Shown piece after piece: positions 37,186 to 46,327 of a stretch of 48,867 nucleotides of DNA. Source of the DNA: Microcaldota archaeon. GTDB taxonomy: Archaea > Micrarchaeota > Micrarchaeia > Anstonellales > Bilamarchaeaceae. The notes beneath the pieces were generated by a model. It saw nothing but the letters and a program-made list of their open reading frames with translations. It had not been told where the DNA came from and did not search any database. The stretch is taken from assembly GCA_030613375.1 (NCBI GenBank), contig JAUWMC010000003.1:1-48867 (forward strand). Reading direction: 5' to 3'. Made by a program: the position numbers and the translations under genes. Position 1 is the stretch's first letter. Each line of letters begins with the position of its first letter.

Positions 37186-38673
37186 CTAAGGGCAATAATC
37201 TACTGAAGGTGGGAGCTTAATGCCTTGCTCTTTGTAACGATCGCAATCTTTAAGGTATTCCAGCTTGGTCTTTCTGGAGGACTCAGTTGGGCGCCCCCAA
37301 TAATTAGTTTTGAATTCCTCGGGCCATTCCTCCCCCGGCATCCACAGGCCATACCTGGTTCCATCATATTTGAGGTACCACTCCGCAAACAACGGAATCA
37401 TTGGCCTTAGGGCCATGTCATCGTCAAACGTGTTGACCAGTCTGTAATATCTAATCTGCCTCTCTGAAAGTGCGGAGAAAGACCTTGCCTTTTTGCATTT
37501 TTCCGCACTCATATCTGGTATCCTGCTGCAGGCACGGGCAAATTTATCCGGGCTCACATGATGCCATCCATCATTTTGTGCAATAAGATCCGTTTCCTGG
37601 GCCAGTTCCATTTTTTTGAGGAGCTCGTGCTCCTGGTACTGCTTAATGCCAAAGTATATGCCAAGCCCAAGAATCGCTCCTGCTGTCAATATTGCTGCTG
37701 CCTTAAATATGCGCTTTAACCTGAATTTCCAGACTTTTTTAACTGACTCTTTATCATAAACTCCTTTTCCAGTATTTATGATTACTGCAGTATGACTGGG
37801 AAGAAGCCCATATTCTTTGGCCCCCACAAAAGCAACTGCGGAAGAGGGTTCTACATTCAATCCAATCCCAGTAAGGTAATTGTATTCTTCAGCTATCCTG
37901 GATTCATTATCGACTGTTTTTAGTTCAACGTACTCAGTGCCAAGGAGTTTGGAGACAAGGGATTTGAATTTTGAATACCCATTAACGAGTTTGTCGGCTA
38001 TGCTCTTTCCTGGTTTTGGATCGAAATCTTTCCTCCTAGTAAGAATATTATTCTTGATTGTTGTCCCAACAACTTTAGGTGCATCATCTCCCCAAAGCTT
38101 CTGTGCTGCGAATGCAAGCTCCACAAGAAGTTCACCTTCTCCTACGGGGCAGAAAATAAAATCTGGCTTAACGCCTTCTTCATGTATCTCTCTCACTATT
38201 GTTCCATATCCATTTACGAGGCTATAATCCTCAACACCTACGATATTAGAACTCCGCCCTAAATATCCAGTAACATCCTTTGCAATCAGCCTCATTCTGT
38301 CCATGGTGATTAGCTCGCTGAGATCCATCTCTACTACAGTTGAGCAGGTTTTGAGTGTTTCAATTGTTTTTGGATTGCTTCCCTTGGGAACAATATTTAC
38401 AACGTGGATTTTCTTTCCGGTTTTCCGCTCTTCCTCCTTTGCCATCCTTCCAAGGCTGTATCCTGAGTTTCCTGAGGTAATGTGCACAAAAACGAGTTCT
38501 TTTTTGCTGCTGTAATGCTCAAGAAGGGCAGCACACCTTCTGTCCTTAAAAGTTCCGAATGGATTTTTGCTCTCGTCTTTTACGAAAACCTTCGCTCCAT
38601 TGTATCTTCCGCAAAGCTCTATGCTCTTGAATAGGGGGGTCCTTCCTGCGCCCCTCGAAGAAACACCTTTCAT
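37186..38673 (-). CDS. Fold-type II PLP enzyme (threonine-synthase-like) fused to a TM helix and a Cys-containing extracytoplasmic domain
   Basis: KDESKNPFGTFKDRRC, HITSGNSGYSLG; TM FKAAAILTAGAILGLGIYFG; C-terminal ~155 aa with four Cys. Confidence 0.85.
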   Translation of the reverse strand: MKGVSSRGAGRTPLFKSIELCGRYNGAKVFVKDESKNPFGTFKDRRCAALLEHYSSKKELVFVHITSGNSGYSLGRMAKEEERKTGKKIHVVNIVPKGSNPKTIETLKTCSTVVEMDLSELITMDRMRLIAKDVTGYLGRSSNIVGVEDYSLVNGYGTIVREIHEEGVKPDFIFCPVGEGELLVELAFAAQKLWGDDAPKVVGTTIKNNILTRRKDFDPKPGKSIADKLVNGYSKFKSLVSKLLGTEYVELKTVDNESRIAEEYNYLTGIGLNVEPSSAVAFVGAKEYGLLPSHTAVIINTGKGVYDKESVKKVWKFRLKRIFKAAAILTAGAILGLGIYFGIKQYQEHELLKKMELAQETDLIAQNDGWHHVSPDKFARACSRIPDMSAEKCKKARSFSALSERQIRYYRLVNTFDDDMALRPMIPLFAEWYLKYDGTRYGLWMPGEEWPEEFKTNYWGRPTESSRKTKLEYLKDCDRYKEQGIKLPPSVDYCP

Positions 38674-38713
38674 TGTTATATATAATATATAATAGTGTTT
38701 AAAAATGTAGTGG

Positions 38714-38741
38714 TGTGGAACGATGGACCCATTGTGGAACG
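38714..38741. repeat. Direct repeat TGTGGAACG x2 (19 bp apart) in divergent promoter
   Basis: TGTGGAACG at 38714-38722 and 38733-38741. Confidence 0.7.
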
Positions 38742-38787
38742 GGACTATAATTATCTAGGAGTTTAATTATAAAAAGTGTGTCTGTGT

Positions 38788-38802
38788 GGGTTCTTAGAAC
38801 CC
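38788..38802. promoter_or_regulatory. Perfect 15-nt palindrome GGGTTCT-T-AGAACCC near expected TSS of the ATPase gene
   Basis: Lies about 20 bp downstream of TTTAATTATAAAA. Confidence 0.6.
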
Positions 38803-38817
38803 AAATTGGAGGTTTAG

Positions 38818-40776
38818 ATGGATATGACAGAAATAAAATTTCCTGGTGGATTGCGGATAGCACTTTCAAAGGATAAGACAAAAACGCTCCTTGCAAGGGA
38901 GATGTTTCTCTATTCGGAAAAGGTGGAAGAGGAAGATATGTGGGGCTTCTTCGAACAGATGTCCAAATCTAGGGTGCCATTCCTAGGGTTCCTGGACTTT
39001 TCTGGAATACTTTCGCTCAATACATTCAAGCTAATTGTAAAACGGAACAACAATACTGTGAGCTTCTATACAGAAGAGAAGAAACACCTTGAGGGCCAGT
39101 CTGCACTGGCATTTCCGTTCAGGCTGGGGGAGAAAACGCGAGTAGAAGTCAGGCATGGGTCCAGCCACCCATTCACAAAATTCTATATGATGGGGGGAGG
39201 GAAATACGATTTCCTGGATTTCATGCTCAAGGAGGACATAGAAGAGCTTGAGCTGAACATAAGTAAAGTATTAGGCAGGTTCGTTGCAGCAGGGGCTGCA
39301 ATAGATAAGAAGGGCAAAAAGAGGGCCGTGACCGTATTCGGGCCCCACAAATTCTTCAGGATAAACCTGGAGGAAAAGCCATCTGTATACATTGAGGTTT
39401 TGGATCCGCTGCCCAAGAAAAAGCAGACAACCTCCAATTTCCCAGTATTTGAAGATGCTGGGCAGACACTGGGCGTGGACAACTATGACCCGATGCAGCA
39501 CACGTTGGTAGTGGGGACTTCTGGATCTGGAAAGAGCAAGGCCCTCTATGTCCTTCTCAAAGCAATAGAGCACAAATATGGGAATGATGCAAGGATAGTC
39601 ATTGTAGATCCACATGGAGAGTTCTGCAGGATGTTTCCGCATAATAAGAGGGTAGATTTTGTAAAGAACTATATCGAGCCTTTGGATGTGGGCAGGCAGA
39701 AATCGCCCATGATGACACAGCTTGTTGCACAACTTCTTTCTTCATCCGTAGGGGATGAGAACAAGTACTCTGAAAGAGTGCTGTTTTATGCTGTGCATCT
39801 ATTGAGTTCACTAGACAAGCTGGAGCTGGGAAACATAAGTTCGCTTCTTACTGAACCCACTAAGCGGGCAGAATATTTGAGCACATGCGAAAATGACGAG
39901 GTAAAGAGGTTCTTTGATGAGGAGTATAATGATATTTACATACACCACTTCAATAGTGCGGTGCTCCCGATACTGAACTTCATAGGGGAATATGAGCTGT
40001 ATATGGGAAAGGAAAAGAAGCTTGAGCGGCTATATGATATGGTGCGCAAGAACAAGATTACTGTGCTTTCTTTTGACCCGAAATTCTTTGGGAGAAAGAT
40101 GATTAAGTTCCTTTCAGGGGCGATAATAAACCAGATGTACCTTCTTGCGATTACGGGAAAGTTCATGGACAAGAAAACAATCCTTGTGATGGATGAGTTT
40201 CCCCGGATTGAAACAAAAGTAGCAAAGGATATTCTTTCGGAAACAAGAAAGTTCAACATGTTTGCATACTTCTCATGCCAGTATATGGGGCAGCTTAGCA
40301 AGGAAATTTTGGATTCAATGGTTTCGAATACAAGGAACATCATTGCGTTCAAGCTGAACAGGCAGGATGCTACTCTTCTGAGCTCGGTGATGGAGATTAA
40401 GCTGGAGGAGTACTTCAAGAAGAGGAGGGCGCAGACCGAGCTTGAGGAATCCAAAAAAGAGATGTTTATACGGCTTAACCAAAGAGAATGCATTGCAAGG
40501 CTATATGATGGGAAGAATTACCTTATTCCCATGAAGCTCAAGGTGGTGGATGCGCATAAATGGGGCTTCAATGAAAGCATGGAGATAGATTCAAAAATCG
40601 AGCCAGAAGAACCTCCAGAAAGCGGGGAGGATGGATCAAGTGATGGGAACGGCGGGAGCCCCCCATTTGGGGAACAAAATGGGCTGCCGGAGCCAATGAT
40701 AGACAGTAAGGAGCTGGACAAGAAAGCAGGGGGAGGGCTTCCAGATAAGCTCACACGAGGGCAGATACTAATCTAA
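38818..40776 (+). CDS. HerA/VirB4/TraD-type P-loop ATPase
   Basis: HTLVVGTSGSGKSKALYVLL Walker A; VDPHGEF; TILVMDEFPRI Walker B. Confidence 0.88.
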   Translation: MDMTEIKFPGGLRIALSKDKTKTLLAREMFLYSEKVEEEDMWGFFEQMSKSRVPFLGFLDFSGILSLNTFKLIVKRNNNTVSFYTEEKKHLEGQSALAFPFRLGEKTRVEVRHGSSHPFTKFYMMGGGKYDFLDFMLKEDIEELELNISKVLGRFVAAGAAIDKKGKKRAVTVFGPHKFFRINLEEKPSVYIEVLDPLPKKKQTTSNFPVFEDAGQTLGVDNYDPMQHTLVVGTSGSGKSKALYVLLKAIEHKYGNDARIVIVDPHGEFCRMFPHNKRVDFVKNYIEPLDVGRQKSPMMTQLVAQLLSSSVGDENKYSERVLFYAVHLLSSLDKLELGNISSLLTEPTKRAEYLSTCENDEVKRFFDEEYNDIYIHHFNSAVLPILNFIGEYELYMGKEKKLERLYDMVRKNKITVLSFDPKFFGRKMIKFLSGAIINQMYLLAITGKFMDKKTILVMDEFPRIETKVAKDILSETRKFNMFAYFSCQYMGQLSKEILDSMVSNTRNIIAFKLNRQDATLLSSVMEIKLEEYFKKRRAQTELEESKKEMFIRLNQRECIARLYDGKNYLIPMKLKVVDAHKWGFNESMEIDSKIEPEEPPESGEDGSSDGNGGSPPFGEQNGLPEPMIDSKELDKKAGGGLPDKLTRGQILI

Positions 40777-42363
40777 TGCACCAATATTGTAAATGTCCCA
40801 TTTGAGGGACTTGGTTTTTTCCAGTTCGGAATGCATCTGTTCAAGCAGGGAAGACTTTATTGCCCGATACTTTTCGGGAGGGAGAGGAGCATTTCCTATT
40901 GAGTTAGTAGAGTTTTTCACGTTGAAACAAAACATGGAATCCCTCACGTTCTCGCAATTGTGCAGGAAGTAGCCTCCAGAGCAATTGCTGGAATTGTCAG
41001 CCTCTAAGCATCGGTTCATTTTCTTGGAATAGTTAATTTTCAGGCAAAAGGAGGAATGAAAGCCTGCGCGGCACCCAAATACATCAGAGGAATGCCTTAT
41101 CCAGGTGCAGACTCCGGACTTCTTTGAGAATATGGCAGGGAGTACAAGGTAGCAATCCGAAGAATTGAGAGTGGTAGTGCAATCAAGCATGTTTGTGCTG
41201 TTAGTACTGTAATCAAAGGGCATGTAAGCAATCCTTCCGATTATCTCTCCGACATTCTTTAGTGTGCGGGATTCTGCCTCATCTTCTGTGAATTTCATTC
41301 TTTCCTTGATGATTTCCCACTCGTCCTTGCGAATCAAGCGATGTTCAGGGATGCGCCCCAGGTTGCAGTAGTCCACACGCACAATTTTCCTGTCTGTAAA
41401 AGCGGATTTAGAGTTTCTGCGGTTCCAGAGATTTCTACTGAGCCATTCAGAATATTTGCCTATTTCGTACAAAGGCTTTCCAAAAAGGATTGAAGTAGTT
41501 TCAGAGAACTCCTTTTCGATTGTCTCCTTGTTGGCAGAGGGCTCTTTGAATTTATGGTCCTTTAGCGTCTGCTTTAGCTCTTCGTGCTCCTTTGGGTATT
41601 CTTTTGCACCCTCCACAATGTCCATCAGGGAGTTGAGTCGTTTTTTAGAAACAAGTTCCTCCCGAATTTCCTCGAGCAGCTTCTTTTTGAGCTCTAGGTA
41701 TTTTTCCTTGGTAAGCTCTAGGTTCCCAATCGCGTACTTTTTCGCATATGAATTAAACGTAAAGAAGGTTTCACGGCAGCCATCGCAATTATAGGTGAAG
41801 TATCCGTCCGAGCAGCTTCTGGAATTCCAAATTTCAAAGCACCTGTTGCAGTCATAGGTTTCGTAGATCTTGATGCACTGCCTGCTTACGCCCGCCCCAT
41901 TTGAGCCAAAGCAATACTCTCCCTCTGGAGAAAGACAGAGGTGCGCTATGTATTTTGCATCCACAAGCTGAGTGGAGTTGTAAACATATGAGCTGTCTAT
42001 TATGTTTGAGGCCTTTTCCACAAATTGGGAATTGCCAAGCACTATATTCCCAGTGTAGTAAAATCTATCCTGGAGAGCTTCCACTATGCTGTCGATGTCT
42101 TTTACCTCATTTATATTGAGAGGCTCAAACTTCTTCCCGAAGTCCAGCTCATCCAATCCCATGAATTTTCCTTTTTTGCAGTAAGAATCAATCCCAAAGT
42201 ACACATCCTTGCCGGAAATTGAGGACGTTTCTTTTCTTGAGGCCTCCACCCCTGAAAGAAGCCAGGGTTCATAGTCCTGCATATCTCCTATTTCCTGCCC
42301 AAAGAGCACTTTGCATGTTGATTTCCATGCTTTATTCAGGGCTTCATATGTTTGGGAATTCAT
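40768..42363 (-). CDS. Cys/Asn-rich repeat protein, fused A-B modules (start ATG 42363)
   Basis: LNKAWKSTCKVLFGQEIGDMQDYEPWL (A) and EKEFSETTSILFGKPLYEIGKYSEWL (B); each ends with NC...FTFN/FCFN...IGN..L..EKY. Confidence 0.8.
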   Translation of the reverse strand: MNSQTYEALNKAWKSTCKVLFGQEIGDMQDYEPWLLSGVEASRKETSSISGKDVYFGIDSYCKKGKFMGLDELDFGKKFEPLNINEVKDIDSIVEALQDRFYYTGNIVLGNSQFVEKASNIIDSSYVYNSTQLVDAKYIAHLCLSPEGEYCFGSNGAGVSRQCIKIYETYDCNRCFEIWNSRSCSDGYFTYNCDGCRETFFTFNSYAKKYAIGNLELTKEKYLELKKKLLEEIREELVSKKRLNSLMDIVEGAKEYPKEHEELKQTLKDHKFKEPSANKETIEKEFSETTSILFGKPLYEIGKYSEWLSRNLWNRRNSKSAFTDRKIVRVDYCNLGRIPEHRLIRKDEWEIIKERMKFTEDEAESRTLKNVGEIIGRIAYMPFDYSTNSTNMLDCTTTLNSSDCYLVLPAIFSKKSGVCTWIRHSSDVFGCRAGFHSSFCLKINYSKKMNRCLEADNSSNCSGGYFLHNCENVRDSMFCFNVKNSTNSIGNAPLPPEKYRAIKSSLLEQMHSELEKTKSLKWDIYNIGALD

Positions 42364-43151
42364 TTTTTCACCTTTGCACAGCAGATATTGTAGATGTCCC
42401 ACTTGAGAGATTTGGTTTTCTCAAGCTCTTCTGAAATTTGTTCCAGGAGGGACGACTTAATCCGCTTATACTCATCTGGTAAGTATTGTACATTGCCGAT
42501 TGCATGCTTCAGATTCTTTGCGTTAAAGCAGAACATGGAGTCCCTCACGTTTTCGCAATTGTGGCAAAAGAAGAGATCACTGGAATTCGAACATGCATCA
42601 ATCTCAAAACAACGGTTTACTGAAACAGAATTGTAAGCATGGATGCAGAACGCGGATTTGGTTATGCTGCGGCAACCGAACATGTTTTGGCAATATAGTG
42701 CATAGTATGAATACGCAACATTTTTCACATCCAAGAATACGTCTTCAGAATAGTAGATATTCCGGCCAGCACCAGCACCGCTGCTCTTTTCAATATTCTC
42801 GTATGTCGAATACCTAAAATTGCCACAGTAAAAAGCAACGGGCTTAACGAACTTTGTCAGAATGTCTTTTACGGTAGCGTTTTTTATGTCGTCCGGGCTA
42901 AACGAAGAAACACTGGCATCATCCATCTCATCCAGAGAGATTATTCTTGATGGATTAAATTTTTTGTTGAGATATATCATTGGGGGTGGGACCCAGACTT
43001 CTTTGCTGCTAAATGCAGATTTTACCATGTATGGGCGCGGGATCCTTTTCCCAATCCACTGCCCGTATTCATCTATTCCGTGAAGTTCCGTGCCGAGCAG
43101 GAGTTTTGTAGTTTCACTAAATGACTTTTCCAATTCTTCCATGCTCACCAC
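42360..43151 (-). CDS. Cys/Asn-rich repeat protein, B module (start GTG 43151 or ATG 43142)
   Basis: EKSFSETTKLLLGTELHGIDEYGQWI; HNCENVRDSMFCFNAKNLKHAIGNVQYLPDEYKRIKSSLLEQ. Confidence 0.8.
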   Translation of the reverse strand: MVSMEELEKSFSETTKLLLGTELHGIDEYGQWIGKRIPRPYMVKSAFSSKEVWVPPPMIYLNKKFNPSRIISLDEMDDASVSSFSPDDIKNATVKDILTKFVKPVAFYCGNFRYSTYENIEKSSGAGAGRNIYYSEDVFLDVKNVAYSYYALYCQNMFGCRSITKSAFCIHAYNSVSVNRCFEIDACSNSSDLFFCHNCENVRDSMFCFNAKNLKHAIGNVQYLPDEYKRIKSSLLEQISEELEKTKSLKWDIYNICCAKVKK

Positions 43152-43915
43152 CCCTCCATAAAATCAATAATAGAAAAACCTAATCGCTTTTCTTTTTTTA
43201 TCTGCTCGGCCATCTCCCCAACCAGCTTGGCCTTAAGCTGAACGTATTCATCTTTTCCGAGCTGCACATTTCCAATAAGATGGCGCTTTGTCCGCAAATT
43301 GAAAGTGAATAAGCAATCTGTGCAATTCATGAGGTTGTATGAAAAGTAGCAGTCTGAAGAACCTATACAGGTACAGCATTCGAAACAGCGCCTCAATTTG
43401 TTGTTATAGAAACACCTGACGATATGAGTTGATTGCCCGCTCGAGGTAGAGCCAAATGTATCCTCATTTTCGCGCATCAGGTATGAATACGCGACGTTCT
43501 TGCTGCGCACAATAAATGAGGAATTCAGAATGTCTGTACTATCAACAATCGCGTCTGAATGCTCTACATTGCGTGAGTTTCCAAGTGCTTTGTTCCCGCT
43601 GTAAACAAATCTCTCTTTTAGAGTTTCTACTATCGAATCCATGTCCTTTATCTTGTTTATGTCAAAGGGCTGGGAAGCGGACTTGGAGGTGACATCTTGT
43701 TCTTCTCCATAATCAAAGAATTTTGCTTCTTTTTGGTACTGTTCTGAAGCCACCCAGAGTTTTTTACCTGAGAATGAGGAGACTACTGTTTGCCCTATGG
43801 CTGCTCCATTCAGATAAGGCTCATATTCTGCTAATTCGCCCATCTCCTGCCCGAAAAGAATCTTTGTGGTGGAGTTCCAGGATTTGTTTAGGGATTCGTA
43901 AGTCGCTGAATTCAT
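43145..43915 (-). CDS. Cys/Asn-rich repeat protein, A module
   Basis: LNKSWNSTTKILFGQEMGELAEYEPYL; NCTDCLFTFNLRTKRHLIGNVQLGKDEYVQLKAKL. Confidence 0.8.
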   Translation of the reverse strand: MNSATYESLNKSWNSTTKILFGQEMGELAEYEPYLNGAAIGQTVVSSFSGKKLWVASEQYQKEAKFFDYGEEQDVTSKSASQPFDINKIKDMDSIVETLKERFVYSGNKALGNSRNVEHSDAIVDSTDILNSSFIVRSKNVAYSYLMRENEDTFGSTSSGQSTHIVRCFYNNKLRRCFECCTCIGSSDCYFSYNLMNCTDCLFTFNLRTKRHLIGNVQLGKDEYVQLKAKLVGEMAEQIKKEKRLGFSIIDFMEGW

Positions 43916-45510
43916 GCCTTCACCTCAGAACATCCAATATTGTAAATATTCATCTCAAGGACATTGTTCTTGAGTATCCTGTCTCCGAGCTGCTCGAGCA
44001 GGGAATCCTTAATTGATTTGTATTTTGCAGGGGGAAGAGGGAAATTGCCTATTGCATACCTCAAGCCCTTTACGTTGCAGCAGAACATGCAGTCTGCAAG
44101 TGCTTCAGAATTGTGGCAGAAATAGGAATCCGAGCATTTTGTGGAATTGTCCACCTCAAAACAACGGGTAAGATATGTGGAGTTGTAGCAATTGATGCAG
44201 AATTTGGAAGAGAGTATCTTGAAGCAACCATAGGTATATTCTGATTCCAAGGACATGGAGCAGTAGCCTGCATGCTGACCATATGTAGAATCATAAGTTT
44301 TGTATGCGTTGGAAGCATGATAGATAACTGGACAATCCTTCACATTTTCCCTTTTTCCAGAAGTAAATTCAGCAGTGAAAAAAGCTATCTTATGTAGATT
44401 ATCACAAAGAGAGTTGAATGAATAGATGTCCTCTTCAGCCAACTTTTCATTTCCGAGTTCTAGAGCTTCATTTTCTGAAACTCTCCTTTCCTCAGGAGCA
44501 AGTGTGATATTAGTTCTCCCTCCGGTTTCAGGGAATAATGCTTTGCATCCAAAGGGACTTTTCTTTTCTTTCACCTTTAATGTGTAATTGGAAAGCCAGT
44601 CCCCATACTCATCTATTTTTGCCGGCTCCTTCCGAAACAAAAGCTTGAATGTTGAGGAGAACCCTTTCTCTATTTCATTCATGTTTATCGTTTCATCGGG
44701 TTCAAGGTGGGAAAGGTCTTTTTTCTGGAGTATGGGCTTATTTCTTGTTATATCAAAAATATTGGGCAAACTCCTGTTGGTTTCAAGATAACCCGTTATT
44801 TCTCCAAGAAGTTTCTGCTTGAGTAAAAGATACTTGTCTTTTGGAAGGCATAAATTCCCTATGCAATTGCGCTTGTTCCTCTGATTAAAGCAAAATAGGA
44901 GGTCATGGCACCCTGCACAGTTAAAAGAAAAGTAAATGTCACTGCTGTCAATTGCCCAATGGCTTTCGAATATTCTGGATGCCTTAAATACTGCAGTACT
45001 GCGAATGACAAAATCTGATTTTCCAAGATATGTACAGCCAAAAGAATACTTGCATTCTCTCCCCATAAAAGAACGATACGTGTGTGATGAATACTGAAGG
45101 TTTGCAGAATCAAGAATTTTCTGGCAATTTGTGATGGAATCTGACTGTTTGACCTCAGAGGAATTTCCCAAAACTTTGTTTCCAGTATATGTCCATCTCT
45201 CAGAAATTGCATCAGCAAGAGAATCAATATCTTTTATTTCGTTTATGTTGAGGGGCTCAGTTTCTTTGACTTCTTCTCCCTGAGAGATAACATGTGCACT
45301 GGAACAGTAGTGGTCATCTGAAAGGACTACGTTTTCCCCGGAAACACAGGATTTTCTTATGCCGAATGGATGATAGTAATCATTGAGCCAGTCAGTGTAT
45401 TCTTTGAGTTCCCCGATTTCACGCCCTAGGATTATCTTGCAGGTACTTTTCCAGCTCTTGTCCAGTGTGGTGGATAATCCTGAAGGAGATTCATTACTAA
45501 CCACACGCAT
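43912..45510 (-). CDS. Cys/Asn-rich repeat protein, fused A-B modules
   Basis: LDKSWKSTCKIILGREIGELKEYTDWL (A), EKGFSSTFKLLFRKEPAKIDEYGDWL (B). Confidence 0.8.
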   Translation of the reverse strand: MRVVSNESPSGLSTTLDKSWKSTCKIILGREIGELKEYTDWLNDYYHPFGIRKSCVSGENVVLSDDHYCSSAHVISQGEEVKETEPLNINEIKDIDSLADAISERWTYTGNKVLGNSSEVKQSDSITNCQKILDSANLQYSSHTYRSFMGRECKYSFGCTYLGKSDFVIRSTAVFKASRIFESHWAIDSSDIYFSFNCAGCHDLLFCFNQRNKRNCIGNLCLPKDKYLLLKQKLLGEITGYLETNRSLPNIFDITRNKPILQKKDLSHLEPDETINMNEIEKGFSSTFKLLFRKEPAKIDEYGDWLSNYTLKVKEKKSPFGCKALFPETGGRTNITLAPEERRVSENEALELGNEKLAEEDIYSFNSLCDNLHKIAFFTAEFTSGKRENVKDCPVIYHASNAYKTYDSTYGQHAGYCSMSLESEYTYGCFKILSSKFCINCYNSTYLTRCFEVDNSTKCSDSYFCHNSEALADCMFCCNVKGLRYAIGNFPLPPAKYKSIKDSLLEQLGDRILKNNVLEMNIYNIGCSEVKA

Positions 45511-45546
45511 ACACTAATTATAATATATGTTATAGATATAATTAAT

Positions 45547-45562
45547 CCCGCTCTGGAGCGGG
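45547..45562. other. GC-rich hairpin CCCGCTCTGGAGCGGG between regulator stop and Cys-rich operon promoter
   Basis: CCCGCTC/GAGCGGG inverted repeat in AT-rich intergenic DNA. Confidence 0.65.
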
Positions 45563-45564
45563 TT

Positions 45565-46293
45565 TCAAAGCTTTCTTATTACATTCCAAAAAACAGGAAG
45601 GAGCTTTGCCTCTGCTTTCCTTAGGTGCTCTGCAAGAGTAGATGGGGACAAATCCAGCTTTTCCGCAAGCTCTTCAATGGAGATTTTCTTGGGAACTTCA
45701 TAATAGCCATAATCACAAGCAAGCTGGAAAACCTCCAGTTGTTTGGAAGTAAGAAGTTCCTTGGCAGACTGCAGGTCAAAAAAGCCGCTCGTGCGGAAAA
45801 CATTCAGGGAAGGGGAATCCTCCTTTTTCAGATATCTTTTCTTCTTAAGCTTTACATCTGCATAATCTTTATCTTCTGATAATCGCTTAATCAGCTCGCT
45901 CATTTCCTTGTGAGATGGGGCAAGGAGAATTTCAGAGTCCACTCCATCTTTGGTTACCGGAGATTCAAGCATCTTTACATTGGTTTGATGGAGGATTCTG
46001 TAGGTCATGGCTTCGTAGCTGGAAGTTACTACAAGGAGTGCGCTATTAGAAGAGTGGGTGATAATTTCCACATTCTTTACAAGAGGGTGTTTCCTTATGC
46101 GCTCTATGTCCTTCTTTGGGTCAGGAGAATTAAGCTGTATTGTATTGGTTATGTTATCCCCGTGGACCTGAGAGAGTGTGGAAACTAAAGTTGCATCAGG
46201 ATTCCTGTCCGTGATGTCGCAAAACCAGCAAAGGTGATTTATGTCCAATTCAAAGAGCACAGGCTTCTTTTTGTTCTTCTCTTTTTCTATCAC
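45565..46293 (-). CDS. Bat-type (HTH_10) transcriptional regulator; likely GTG start at 46293 rather than 46359
   Basis: LTSKQLEVFQLACDYGYYEVPKKISIEELAEKLDLSPSTLAEHLRKAEAKLLP. Confidence 0.88.
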   Translation of the reverse strand: MIEKEKNKKKPVLFELDINHLCWFCDITDRNPDATLVSTLSQVHGDNITNTIQLNSPDPKKDIERIRKHPLVKNVEIITHSSNSALLVVTSSYEAMTYRILHQTNVKMLESPVTKDGVDSEILLAPSHKEMSELIKRLSEDKDYADVKLKKKRYLKKEDSPSLNVFRTSGFFDLQSAKELLTSKQLEVFQLACDYGYYEVPKKISIEELAEKLDLSPSTLAEHLRKAEAKLLPVFWNVIRKL

Positions 46294-46327
46294 GAGAAGA
46301 ATAAAGAAAGGAAAAAAATAAAAGGGG

